A stretch of 64,000 nucleotides of DNA from Heliocidaris erythrogramma (taxonomy: Eukaryota > Echinodermata > Echinoidea > Camarodonta > Echinometridae), in contig CM046864.1 in NCBI GenBank assembly GCA_025617745.1, forward strand, positions 29,615,162 through 29,679,161, written 5' to 3'. Below the pieces are notes generated by a model. That model had not been told where the DNA came from and did not search any database. It was given only the letters and a program-made list of their open reading frames with translations. The position numbers were made by a program, and so were the translations under genes. This document shows, in pieces, positions 1 to 26,155 of the stretch (position 1 is its first letter; each line of letters begins with the position of its first letter).

Positions 1-28
1 TCGCATTAATTACATTTCAGAACACTTC

Positions 29-178
29 GGCCATCTCGTGAAATAAGCCACTGCACTGGCACTAGTCATCGAGTGTGTACACACACACTGCCGTGTAAAG
101 TCAATGGAGGATGTGAACCCTCATAGGCATTTACATGCAATAAACTGCATGCGGGGTGGCTTATTTCACGAAAATGCC
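29..178. mobile_element. hAT-like MITE (GTGAAATAAGCCAC family), short copy
   Basis: The ends are inverted repeats sharing CTCGTGAAATAAGCCAC (left) and its complement with one change (right). The 8 bp on each side, AACACTTC at 21-28 and AACACTAC at 179-186, match at 7 of 8 positions, as expected for a hAT target duplication. There is no coding capacity. A second copy of the family lies at 39272-40443, where it has been enlarged by another insertion. The superfamily is inferred from the duplication length only. Confidence 0.75.
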
Positions 179-189
179 AACACTACATT

Positions 190-1235
190 TTAAAGTTTAA
201 TTAAAAATGATTTGATATCAATGAATCATTATCAATGGCAATGTGTAAATTGATTAGCAAAGTCTGGGAGCCTTATGTCTGCGCACTCATTCATTTTACA
301 GGCATTTTACATGAATTTTGATGTGAAAGACAACATTTTAGGCTTGTGTTGTGAATAAAATGTTTGAAATAAGACCTTTTTTCAATATTTTGACTCGTAT
401 TTTGCAGGAATAGTGTACCTAATGCTGTAATAAAGATGAAAAGTTTGTGTTCGTTGTGCGTTTTGTTGATCAGAATTGCGCAGAAAACGTGTGTGCTCAG
501 GCAAGGGCACTGCACAGACTTGGGCACTCTAGCCATAATGTTGAAAAATTTCGAATCAAAAAGTAAAATTATGCAAAACATGAAATTTAAGGCAAAATAA
601 TGGTACGGCGCGTAGCGTGGATTTCAGCTCTTAAAACATAGTCACCTTGCATTGTTGCAGTGCCGACTTAGCCCGACCCCATACATGTACAAACTTATCT
701 GAAGATAAGCTTGTACTCCACAATATCTTTTACGGGTGAATAGGCTTCAGTAGCATTTATGTGTATTAGCGGGATTGGTCCGGTCTAGCTCATTCATACA
801 TGTATTGTTCATGAGAGAAAAATAATTATTTAAAATTTCGCTTTCAACTCTGAAACCCCAAATTTGTAGCATTAAAGAGTTGAAGAGTCGCTGAATCAGG
901 TAATCTAGCAATTTTGAGAAAATTAAATCTTGCTGAGAGCAATTTTGCTGTCTGTTTTTTACTAAGTTTGTATTAACACATTCCTGAAAAAAACACCAAA
1001 GTGCCTCTAAACTAAGCTTTGCTGCCCAAAATGCTCTGGATAATAGAGAAAAAACATTTTTTGGGCATTACAACCTTAATATTGTGTGTCATTTGATTAA
1101 GGTCAAATTTACATAGTATTGTAACTTTCTTGGGGTGCAAAATTTTGATGTCAAATGATGGGTGTGTATAATAATCTTGACAATATCATTTGACTACTTT
1201 TGAGATAGCAGTTCAATAGACGTGTTTACAAATAT
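190..1235. other. AT-rich intergenic stretch, nothing recognised
   Basis: I see no convincing exon, RNA gene or complete repeat here. The 96-aa minus-strand open frame at 291-581 has no recognisable domain and looks like a chance ORF. Confidence 0.5.
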
Positions 1236-1418
1236 TAAATTTTATGCATACTTTTAAAACAAAGGTTGTTAGAACTTGACAACCTGAAAGCTTGTCAGAT
1301 GCTTGTCAGGCATAGCAACAAGTAATGTATGCAAACTGGATTCCAAGTATTGTAGTTCATTCATTAATAACAAGTTAAAACCCTAGTCACACTAGAGGCG
1401 GAATGGGTCGGAATGAAA

Positions 1419-1690
1419 ATTCTTGCTACATTCCTGGATATTCGAAGCGCATTCTAGAAATTCTGACTGCATTCTGAGTGCATTCCAAATATTCGGGTCC
1501 ATTCTTGTGGCCGGCCCGAAAGTTTTGCTCATGCTCAAAACTTTCGAGGTGCATTCGAAGTGGAGAAATATCGAACGACATTCGAAGTGCATTCCTCCTG
1601 CACTCTGACTGCATTCTAAATATTCTTACGACATTCCAACAGCATTCGAAGCATTCTGATTGCATTCTGATCGCATTCTGATGCTGCACA
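1419..1690. repeat. Subterminal GCATTC repeat block, left
   Basis: GCATTCT, GCATTCG and CATTCGAA recur every 10-20 bp. The same words fill the other end of the Harbinger element (2885-3265) in the same orientation, so the blocks are direct rather than inverted. Subterminal arrays like this often bind transposase; that role is inference. Confidence 0.75.
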
Positions 1691-2866
1691 TCTTCAAGCT
1701 GAGCAAAATAATGTCGCCAGGTTCCTGGCACCACGTTGTGCTGGTCATCTTCCTCGTCCACCATACCATTGTGGAGAGCATGATAACGGATCCTCATTAA
1801 GTTGTGCAGGCAGACACAGCATTCAACAATATCCTGCACAATGGAAGGCCTTGGCTGCATGGTGGTGAGGAGGACTTGCCATCTCTGGGCAAGTATCCCA
1901 AATGCATTCTCCACCACACGTCGTCCCCTGGAAATCCTGTAGTTGCAGATCCTCTCATCCCTCTGGAGATTTCTGTTACCATAGGGCTTCATCAAGAAGG
2001 TCCTTATCCCAAAGGCGTCATCTCCCAGGATGAAATATGACATCGGCTCGTCATCTTTGGGTAAGGGGGATGGCTCAGGAAATCCTATGCTCCCGTCTTC
2101 AAGGCAGTCCTTAAGCTCAGACTCGTTGAAAATTTGAGCATCAGACATACTGCCATATGCACTGGTGTCCACCCACATGAACTTGTAGTCTCCGTCAACA
2201 AGGGCCATGAGGACCACGGAGAAGAAGCCCTTGTAGTTATGGTACAAGGAGCCGCTCTTGGCAGGTTTCCTGATGGCCACATGCTTGCCGTCTAGAGCTC
2301 CCACAGCATGAGGAACATTCCATCTGTTTCTGAAGACCTCCTCAATAGGTGTCCATTCTTCTGGAGTGATGGGGCAGGTGATGACCTCATCAATGGCTTG
2401 GCAGACTTCAGGGATGATGAGGCTGATGGTGTTCCTTGCCACGGAAGCTGTACATGAGGCTTGGATACTTGTCACCTGAAGCCAGGAACCGCACAGTGAT
2501 GGCCAGCTTCAAGCCTGGAGGGAGCGCCTTTCTCATCTTGGTATCGTGCTTCACTATCCTTGGCCCCACTCTCTGCACCAACTCATCAAACATGGCAGGC
2601 TCCATCCTGAGGTAGTTGAAGAAGGACTGGGGGTCTTCCACTCTGAGTTCCTCCATTAGTCTGCTGTAATGTCCATACAGCCTCCTCCTCTCCTCTGTCA
2701 GCCATGGATGGGTCTGATATCTTCTGGGTCTTCTCCTCCTGTTTCTTCTCCTGGCCTCCTCCACATCTCTTTCAAGCAGGTCTTGCAGGAGGACAGCAAT
2801 CTGGAGCAACGCAATATGGTCCAGGGGGTCCATACTCTGTGGTGGTTGGGCTATAAGACTGATCAA
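1426..2866 (-). pseudogene. HARBI1-like DDE transposase, frameshifted
   Basis: Two overlapping minus-strand frames make one HARBI1-like nuclease. The upstream frame (2408-2866, 152 aa) holds the conserved N-terminal half with PWLTEERRRLYGHY, SFFNYLRMEPAMFDELV and AVRFLASGDKY-like blocks. The downstream frame (1426-2475) holds the DDE catalytic half: ALDGKH (first Asp), GSMSDAQIF (second Asp), ILGDDAFG, and RRVVENAFGILAQRW (catalytic Glu). The frames switch near 2430, where the sequence is out of step by one coding frame, so the protein cannot be made without frameshifting or an unseen intron. The C-terminus runs on into the subterminal repeats, giving a degenerate MQSE-rich tail that is probably not original protein. 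Harbinger transposases cut and join DNA at TWA sites. Confidence 0.88.
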
Positions 2867-2884
2867 AATGCTAGATTCGGCAGC

Positions 2885-3265
2885 ATTTTATACCCTATCG
2901 GGGACCATTGCGGCGGCATTCTTGATACTCTCAGGACATTCGTGTTACATTCTAAGTCCATTTGAAGTACATTTTAAGTATTTGAGCTGCATTCTGTTTG
3001 AATTCTTGAAAGTTCGAACCATACTCGGTGACCTTTCCGGGAGCGTTCTGAATTCATTCGAGGCACCTTCCAACCAGACTTCGGGTGGTATACGGGCTGC
3101 AATCGAACCGCACTCGTACAGCATTCGAAGTGCATTCTAAATATTCTGACTGCATTCTAACAGCATTCCAAATATTCCTCCTGTGTTCCGACTGCATTCG
3201 AGCTGCATTCGACAGCCAATACACCCGGAATGTGCAAGAATCATTCGAGGCGGGATCGAAGGTCG
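2885..3265. repeat. Subterminal GCATTC repeat block, right
   Basis: This is a second array of GCATTCT/GCATTCG/ACATTC words, matching the array near the other end of the transposon. The phrase GTGCATTCTAAATATTC occurs in near-identical form in both blocks. Confidence 0.75.
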
Positions 3266-3929
3266 TTCTAAGTATTCGAATGACATTTTTACAAAGATGT
3301 AAAAATTTCAAATTCCCTCCCGAATGTGGCGCAAATTTTGAAAGTTCTTCATTCCGGCTGGTTCTGCTCGATTCCTGCTGATTCTGAATAAGTGTGATGG
3401 GGGCTTAATGGAATACCTCGTCACCAGGTCCACAGGAAAGAAACCATGAATTTGAATAACATAAACCGGTCTATTATCACAATAGACCACTTCTGTAGTG
3501 TATACAAATTTATGCACATATATATTCTCTGAGCACCTAGTGACGAGCTATTCCATGAACCTGCTTTTTATAAATGAGCCTCAATGCTTGGAATCCAGTT
3601 TGCATACATCATTTGTAGCTATGTTCGGCAAGCTTTTAGGTTGTTAAGAACAACCTTTATAGAGTACCGAAGTGTGACGTCATACCGGCCAAGTTGTCAA
3701 GGTTGCTGGTTCTAAACAATTTTGTGCTAAACAATGGCGTGGTGATCACACCAGCGCCAAACACTGAAATTGCCCTGCTCCAGCCGTTGCTCGAATGACT
3801 TCGCGGTGAACCTCATGTGCGGGCTCTGTTGTTGGGAACCAGGCCTAGTTTAATAGCTTACTCCATAGGCCACCCTACCATAGTCAGTAGCGGTGGTACA
3901 GACATTGTGTGCAAGGTTATCTGTATTAA

Positions 3930-4695
3930 AGTAGCTATCCAAAGAAAATCCAACGAAAATCACAAATAATGGCAATTAATGTATCACAAGAAACTGGGAA
4001 GCTTACAGATGGCAATCGTACAAGTTTTATGTCAACTGCGTATCTGATGATTATAAAAACAACATAAATAAAAGCTCTTCTAAGCATCTGGAATATCTGA
4101 GCATTCGCCAGAAATATAGCGATGTTTTGATGTCGTCACACTTGAGACCAATCCTGCTTAAGCAGACGACGTCCTATAATGAATGAACGTAATTGCAATG
4201 CAATTATTTATCAAATTATAAAGAGTTTGGTACATTTAAACATGACCTTATTTCACACCATTCTAAAAGGGAAAGTGAACTGATTCTGATAACTAAATCC
4301 GTTTGATTGCAAATACACAGGAGAAGGGTCAATGATCAATGAAATAAACCTCATTTTCAAATTGAAAAGCCCTCCGAATAATAGCATAGATGGTATTCGT
4401 TCCCTCTTGAAACACCGAACATGCCCCGGTGCAAGCAGCTGAAAATACAATGGCGTCTTATTTTGTTTACAAGTGACTGATTCCTTTATTTTTTTTTTCG
4501 CTGCATTTTTCATCAAAATAATACCAAACACAAAGTTAAGAGTGAGGCAACAGACTAACATTAAGACTGACGCTAGTCAAGTAAGAGAAATAAATGAAGA
4601 GGAGATGACAAAACAGGCACTGAAAAATGTGTAAGATGTTATGGGACATCGTCTGCTTAGACAGGACTCGTCCTGTGTATGACGTCACATTTCCA
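3930..4695. mobile_element. TTAA-flanked non-autonomous element, copy 1
   Basis: About 700 bp are nearly identical, in the same orientation, to 61119-61850. TTAA at 3926-3929 precedes the start AGTAGCTATCC; the other copy begins AGTAGAACACT after TTAA. An internal inverted pair around AAGCAGACGACGTCC (4170s) and its near-complement at 4640-4660 is present in both copies. The right end here is diverged or truncated. No transposase. Confidence 0.7.
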
Positions 4696-5119
4696 GGGTT
4701 GAAAAAGAAACTCCTCGCGGGGCGAAAATATGCGAATATTTCGGCCCACATTTGAAACATAATAATATTAATTTATGAACACCTATGGATTTCGAATGTT
4801 GATGGAATGTTTTAGGGCATCTTCCCCTTTCCGTTGATACCAAATTTATTGCATTTTGATGTCTTTGTACATCTCCGAGTAGCTCCTTTAAATAACCTCA
4901 CACCGTGTGATGTGAGTGCTCTTAGACCAAACGTTAAAATAGATTTACTCTAGATCTGGATAATTTTGCCCCAGCATGCCCACTGTCTTTTTAAAAGCAG
5001 TTTACTGCCTCGTGTTTAAAGGGGGCTTTTAATGCATCATATTCTGGGCTTCTGCTTCTAGGGTACATGTATACATACAGTACATACCATGTGTTTTCCT
5101 GTTTTTGACATGTTTTCAG
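4696..5119. other. Intergenic, nothing recognised
   Basis: No repeat termini or exon structure were found. The stretch ends in a plausible splice acceptor (TGACATGTTTTCAG) directly before the candidate exon at 5120. Confidence 0.4.
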
Positions 5120-5233
5120 ATTGCTGCTTAAGGCATCCATGGTAAAAGATGCTGCCACCTTTGAGACGTTTGATAAAGGTCTACTGTCAACAGTGTCAGA
5201 CGTTGCTTCTCACCTACTACAAAGGAGGCTCAG
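5120..5233 (+). CDS. Candidate exon of unknown gene
   Basis: A good acceptor (GACATGTTTTCAG) and a good donor (CTCAG/GTAAGG) bracket 114 bp that stay open in one frame. That frame reads LLLKASMVKDAATFETFDKG and then LLSTVSDVASHLLQRRL, which looks like ordinary soluble protein. I do not recognise the family. It may be an upstream exon of a neighbouring gene, an upstream non-coding exon of the helicase gene, or chance. No partner exon was identified. Confidence 0.3.
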
Positions 5234-5309
5234 GTAAGGCTGAGAGAATCAGTCCTGAAGACACATTATTTTGGGTTCTCATCACTCATCCTTAATGTAA
5301 CCTTCACTA

Positions 5310-5570
5310 TGAACATGGCGAACAAAGAAGCGGACAAAATTTACAGCTCCTCATTGTACCCTCCACAATTGCTCTGGTAGACAAAAGAACATCCCTTCAT
5401 TGCTATTATAAAAATGCAAAAATATGCAGAACAGGTGTCACATGCATATTCACCTGTTCTACTGAGTTTACATAATAGCAATGAAGGGATGTTCTCTTGT
5501 CTACCAGAGCAATTGTGGAGGGTACAATGAGGAGTTGTATATTTTGTCTGCTTCTTTGTTATCGTGTTCA
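5310..5570. mobile_element. Fold-back MITE with TA flanks
   Basis: Two arms of about 100 bp (5310-5412 and 5468-5570) are almost perfect reverse complements around a 55-bp loop. The outermost bases read TGAACATGGCGAACAAAG on the left and TGAACACGATAACAAAG on the complement of the right, flanked on both sides by TA. A TA duplication suits Tc1/mariner-type mobilisation. The arms are highly conserved, so the insertion may be fairly recent. No coding capacity. Confidence 0.8.
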
Positions 5571-5639
5571 TAGTACTTGTAGATCTACTTGTAAACCAAT
5601 ATGGTCTTGGTGAAAACACATGCATGTACATGTACTGCT

Positions 5640-5880
5640 TCGGTAATAATGTATGCAAATTTTATACATACCTTTCAAACAAAGGTTGTTCTTGACAACC
5701 TGAAAGCTTGCCGGAGGCTTGCTGGACATAGCAACAAATAATGTATGCAAACTGGATTCCAAGCATTGAGGCTCATTTATAAAAAGCAGGTTAATGGAAT
5801 AGCTCGTCACTAGGTGCTCAGCGAATATATGTGCATAAAGTTGTATACATTACAGGAGTGGTCCATTGCTGACCCCTACT
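5640..5880. repeat. Fold-back family copy, uninterrupted
   Basis: This copy runs through GTATGCAAACTGGATTCCAAG and AGCAGGTTAATGGAATAG without interruption, so it is an empty-site reference for the Harbinger insertion at 1379-3405. It is the reverse complement of 3530-3665 over most of its length. Confidence 0.75.
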
Positions 5881-6500
5881 GCTGTACTGCTGTACTACAG
5901 CATGTACAACAGTTAATGAATTAAAGATTTCCTTTCTCCAGAGATGACAGCACATATCGGCAGAACACTTGGTCTCACCAGAAAAATTTCAATGAAGGCA
6001 AAATTTCAATGAAGCTTTAAATTTCAAATTCTTTCCAACCTATGATTGGGTTCTCATAGGGACCTCAACAACATTTCACTTATTCACTGGATATTAGTAC
6101 CCTTTGTCGCCTTCAGAAGAACGGCCTTCCGCAAATAATATTCATCATAAAATTTTCAACCTATTAAACCAAACTGAAAGCTCTCTGATCTGTCGTAGGC
6201 CTTGCTCCTACAGTGTAGTAGTTTAAAAATATTTGGGTTTTGTGTATATTACATGCATGAGAATTGTACACCCGTGGGAAGTCCACAAAATCAGGTGTAT
6301 TAAGCTGTAAGATGTATTCCACACAGAAACTCTTTAAGTATGCCCTTATATGGCCTTTCTGAATTTTGCAGTGATCTGTATGTTCTAGTAATGATGGAAT
6401 ATTACTTGTCACAGAATCAAACAAAAGTTACTCTGAATTTTCAATTATTAAAGTAAAAGATATGTGCCAAACAATTTTGGTAGAATATGTAGTATAGCTG
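5881..6500. other. Intergenic, nothing recognised
   Basis: Unique-looking AT-rich DNA with no supported gene or repeat boundary. Confidence 0.4.
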
Positions 6501-6529
6501 AGATATGCTTTCAAATATCACAGGTTGTG

Positions 6530-6880
6530 GAGGTGCCCATGTACATGTAGTCTTGCATTGGGGTGGTCGCTGGCCAGTGGATCAAATGATTTGCGGTGCA
6601 AGTCCCAGTCACGGCACTAACCCAGGTGTAGAACGTGTAAATGGGTACCTGGGGAGCGTTTCATCAAGCGTTTTGTCAGTGATTTTTACCGACAACTGTT
6701 ATAAGCTACTGAAATCCTTGCATCTGATTGGCTGAGAGCAAATTTGTCAGTAAAATCACTGATAATACGCTTGATGAAACCTTCCCCTGGTAGGAAGTAA
6801 TTCCTTGAGTGCTTTCAGCAATGAAAGGCAGCTTGGCTAAGGCTAAGGTACTGTACGTACATGTAGTAGTAATGTAGTTT
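6530..6880 (+). mobile_element. SINE fragment split by a MITE
   Basis: The phrase GTAAATGGGTACCTGG followed by GTAGGAAGTAATTCC resembles the body seen again at 9040-9130 (GTGGGTACCTGGTGGGATG) and partly at 18672-18740. Here it is broken by the inverted-repeat element at 6651-6787. I assign it to a tRNA-derived SINE family by its similarity to the 8830-9130 copy, which keeps a B-box-like motif. Confidence 0.5.
6651..6787. mobile_element. MITE, GTTTCATCAAGCG family, copy 1
   Basis: The termini are GGGGAGCGTTTCATCAAGCG and the complement of CGCTTGATGAAACCTTCCCC. The interior (CTGATTGGCTGAGAGCAAAT) reappears inverted in the copy at 17966-18104. It interrupts the SINE at GGGTACCT/GG. Non-coding. 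Confidence 0.7.
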
Positions 6881-7153
6881 GTAGGCACCTTTAGCATCTA
6901 CTGGGATAGATAAGTGCTCAATATATATGTACATGTAGCTAGGTATTTTTATTGTTTGGTACATTATGATTATGATTACAAAGGAGGACTTGTCAAGTGT
7001 TTCCTGGAGCGAACCAAGGAAGACTTCACCAAGACACCTGGGATCTGCCCTGGATGTGGCGCACAGTTTGGACGGGAGACTGTCATCAGGAACAAGCAAG
7101 CTGTCAAGATCGTTGGGGGTAAAGTCTTTTGGAGATAAGACTCTGTCTTGGAT

Positions 7154-23002
<15,849 letters not shown>

Positions 23003-23014
23003 GGTTATCATTGA

Positions 23015-23624
23015 AGGGCGTGAAAACCCTGGTGGTAAGCTGTCTTGAAGGAACCCAGAAAAGTCAGAGATGCAGATTGGTGAAAGTTTGAACGAAAAAT
23101 GGGATAAATAATAAGACAGTTATGAATCGACAGGCCAAACAAAAATTTACATTACCCTCAATGGCTAGGAATCGGTCGGTGTGACTCGGGTATCAAATTC
23201 ACTATAAAATTTATTGTAATTTCAAATGCAAATTTGTCATTTCACTGAGTATGTTATTGGAGGCAACTCTCCCAATTCTTTATACGCTGAAGTATCCTTA
23301 ATTTCCTCTTCTCTGCAAAGTACTTTTACACTTGGCCCTCTGCTTGATGTATATTAGTGATAGCATGTTTTTATTCCTCCTACTCAGTGATACAATTAAA
23401 AAGAAAATATAAGTTGCAGGTGCTTTTAATAGTATAAAGTGGTAATAACAAGTACAGTGTATGTATTGTTGGACAACTCTCCCATTTTTTTCAACGCCCA
23501 AAATAATGATTTAAACTCTCATTTTGTATTATTTATCCGATTTCATTCAAACTTTCGCCAGTATTTATCTCCGATCTCTACGCTTTTCTTTTAAGCAACT
23601 TGCTGTCAAGGTTTGATTGCCCTT
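23015..23624. mobile_element. TTAA-type MITE in RECQL 3' UTR
   Basis: AAGGGCGTGAAAACCCTGG on the left pairs with AAGGGCAATCAAACCTTG (complement of the right end); inner arms GTGAAAGTTTGAACGAAA and GCGAAAGTTTGAATGAAA also pair. The right flank is TTAA (23625-23628) and the left flank is TTGA. The family is shared with 48198-48727. The left end is 12 bp after the helicase stop codon, so most of the 3' UTR is transposon sequence. Confidence 0.7.
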
Positions 23625-24549
23625 TTAAATCCTTACTGTACTGGGCTATTTCAAGTACCCCCCCCCCCCCCGATCTTGGCCATTACATGACCGATCAACA
23701 AAAAATTTTGCACGGACCTTGAAAATCGCGTAAAGAACTCAAATCCATCATTATCTTTATGTAAATCTTAATTTTTTTCATTCGATATAATTTATGCAAA
23801 TTTATGCATAAATTAACATTTCCACTGATAATCAAGTAAAGAAGGGGCTTGGAGATAAAATTTTAATGCAAGAAGTTCTTTCTAAAACGTGATTTCATTT
23901 TTTATGTATTCTATCGTTTTACGAATTTCTTTTTTGTATTTCTTTGTTTTTCAACTTTAACTCTTTTATTGTTTTTTTAAGTCTGCTGTTTCAGAGTGTT
24001 ATCTGAACCAATATGCAGTTAGAATAAATGATAAAAAGAAATTATAGGTCACAACTTTGGAGAAACGTGAGGAACACAAAACTCAGAAAATCTCTGTTTT
24101 CGGGCTGACATGAGGTCACAAAAGGTCACATGACTCAGTAACGGTATGACCAATTTTTGAAAACTTGGTGTCAAAAGATGCACAAGACTTGAAGCAAAAA
24201 GTCAGAAAATGGCGTAGCGTGAAATGTAGCGGTTTGGAATATGCGGCGAAATTTGTCTGGGTGGGCCTCCGAGGCCCCCCTCCCCAGTACAGTGAGGATT
24301 AAGAGTACATGTAGTATAAACTGGCAATCAAAACTATGAGTGCATGTACACCTTGCTGCTTATCGGCAGATGCTTTGTAGCATATGTTAACTTACTATGC
24401 CTAGGCTGAGAACCGGGTATTTAGCATTTGGTCTGAAACAAAAGTCGGACCAAAAGCGTAGAGGCCTGAAAACTTTATAAGATAATTCTCATGGTTGGTA
24501 AAACCTACAGGCGTGTGAAACAAATTTCCTTAGTTTTCTTTTTGATCAT
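23625..24549. other. Intergenic, poly-C tract, nothing recognised
   Basis: A C-run lies at 23658-23672. AATAAA-like words (for example near 24015 and 24635) could serve as polyadenylation signals for the upstream helicase, but none can be chosen from sequence alone. Confidence 0.4.
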
Positions 24550-24553
24550 TTAA

Positions 24554-25404
24554 AGGAGAATTAACACTAGAATATAAATGTACTTATGTTCAAAGGTGTA
24601 AAATATTCTTAATCATTGACCTGTATCACTTTAGAAATAAAATATCAGAAAAGGGTTTAAATCAAGACATTCTAGCACACGGTATCATCTGCTAACACTT
24701 CATGGGGGCTGCCATTTTCTTGATGACATGGAGTCGTACATGAACCATTGGAGACCGTTCCGGTCAGGAAGATATTTTTAATCCACGGGCTAAATTGCTT
24801 CTATTCATTATAAAAAATCCCCATATATGATGGAAAATACATAACAGGTGTATACATTTATTTTAAAATTTGAAATTTATAGATTTCTTTTTAAATTCTC
24901 AGGTTTTGCTAACTAGAAATCGATTTCTTGGTCTTGCCTGACAGAGCAGAACATAATTTATACAACGCGCATTCTGACCTTTGAAGTCCATTATCTCAAA
25001 GCAGGTGAATGCATAAATTTTAATTAATTCGCTCCGTCACGTACATCATAGTATCAAGAAAATAGATTGATATTTAGTAAAATCATAATTTTCAAAGAAA
25101 TAAACACATTTTCGTTTTTAGAATATATGTATATATCTGTTAAATATTTTAAATCTCAAATGGAATTTTGTATCAGGAAGAAAGAAAATTTTGCATTCGG
25201 ATTAAAAATATCTTTATATACACATCAAGAAAATGGCAGCCCCCTGGTATTGCTAGCAGACGATAAATCTTGCTGAGAAAATCCTGATTTATACCCATCT
25301 CGTATATTTTAATGCAAAACTACGTACATTGTAGGGCAACAAGAAGGCATAGATTAGTACATCTTTGAATATGAGCACATTTATATTTTGAGGTTAATTC
25401 CCCT
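24554..25404. mobile_element. TTAA-flanked element with ~170-bp TIRs
   Basis: Termini AGGAGAATTAACACTAG and AGGGGAATTAACCTCAA (complement of the right end) are flanked by TTAA at 24550-24553 and 25405-25408. The arms extend to GGGGGCTGCCATTTTCTTGA (24705-24725) and its complement (25228-25248). The TTAA duplication is the piggyBac signature; no transposase is present. Confidence 0.8.
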
Positions 25405-25408
25405 TTAA

Positions 25409-26080
25409 TGTGGTTCAGTTATGATTTAGAGAAGTTTGCTTACAATTTTTGTGTGTAGAAAATGACTTCATATATTTGTGTGGGAGTGATAGCTACTCAA
25501 GCTCTCGATATTTTTCTTTTGACATTTGAGAGGGTTGGAGGGAGAGGTTGGACTATATTTTAAAGTAGAACCTGCAGAGGCAAATATTGGATACATCATC
25601 TGCATCAATAGTGCATTCTATAATATTATAATATAATGTACATGATCAGATTATAGTTGGAAGTATTCTTTTCCTGAGGTGTATAAACCAAAATTATTCG
25701 CAAAGAACTTCCATCACTTTATTACAATTATTCTAAATGCTTATTGTTCAAAAGATTTGTGAATATTTCGGTTGATTTTGTACCACTTGTGAAGTAGGTA
25801 CTGATGTAATTCTGAGATAATAATGATGATGATTCATACATTTGATTTGATGGTTTAATTTTACCTGACAGCTAATCAAGCATTTGTATGCTTGTAAGTA
25901 AGCAACCTGGGGACCAACGACCTACGACCTCTTGGTAGCGAGGATGTACCAAAGTCCTCTAGTGCCCAGTGGCAGATCCAGGATTTCGTGAGGGAAGGGG
26001 CACAATATTCTGAAAAGTTTTTGACAAGCAAGAAAAAAAAAAGGTCATCATCCATTTTAGGTCCCTCCCCTGGCTAGCAC
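25409..26080. other. Intergenic, nothing recognised
   Basis: AT-rich DNA without supported features. Confidence 0.4.
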
Positions 26081-26084
26081 ATAC

Positions 26085-26155
26085 ACTTGGTTTGAACCCG
26101 GGTCCTCCCAGTTTACTTATGAGACCACTGCTCTACCATTGAGCCATTGCGCCTC
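26085..26155 (-). repeat. tRNA-derived SINE head / tRNA pseudogene
   Basis: Reading the minus strand: GGAGGCGCAATGGCTCAATG then GTAGAGCAG forms a good tRNA D-arm/A box, CTCATAA could be a Met-type anticodon loop, and GGGTTCAAACC is a perfect B box. The acceptor stem does not close cleanly, so a SINE head is more likely than a functional tRNA. Confidence 0.6.

Larger units (their letters stand above)
1379..3405 (-). mobile_element. PIF/Harbinger DNA transposon
   Basis: Terminal inverted repeats start AACCCTAGTCACAC on the left and AGCCCCCATCACAC on the complement of the right end, flanked by TAA at 1376-1378 and 3406-3408. A 3-bp TWA duplication is the PIF/Harbinger signature. Empty-site copies at 5792 and 59845 read AGGTTAATGG, confirming the duplication. 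The element carries a minus-strand transposase (1426-2866) and two blocks of subterminal GCATTC repeats. I see no Myb/SANT-type second protein, which many Harbingers encode, so mobility would need it in trans. A frameshift in the transposase suggests this copy is dead. Confidence 0.9.
1236..3665. repeat. Fold-back repeat split by a Harbinger insertion
   Basis: The left half (1236-1378, continuing at 3406-3470) and the right half (about 3530-3665) are inverted copies of one sequence, recognisable by AACAAAGGTTGTT, GACAACCTGAAAGCTTG and GTATGCAAACTGGATTCCAAG. The Harbinger element sits inside the left arm. Related unsplit copies at 5640-5880 and 59779-60173 preserve the junction ACAGGTTAATGGAATA, which gives the pre-insertion sequence. 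No coding capacity. Confidence 0.75.

Noticed and set aside
26085-26155. Functional tRNA gene
   Set aside because: The A and B boxes are good but the acceptor stem does not close convincingly; a SINE head is the simpler reading.
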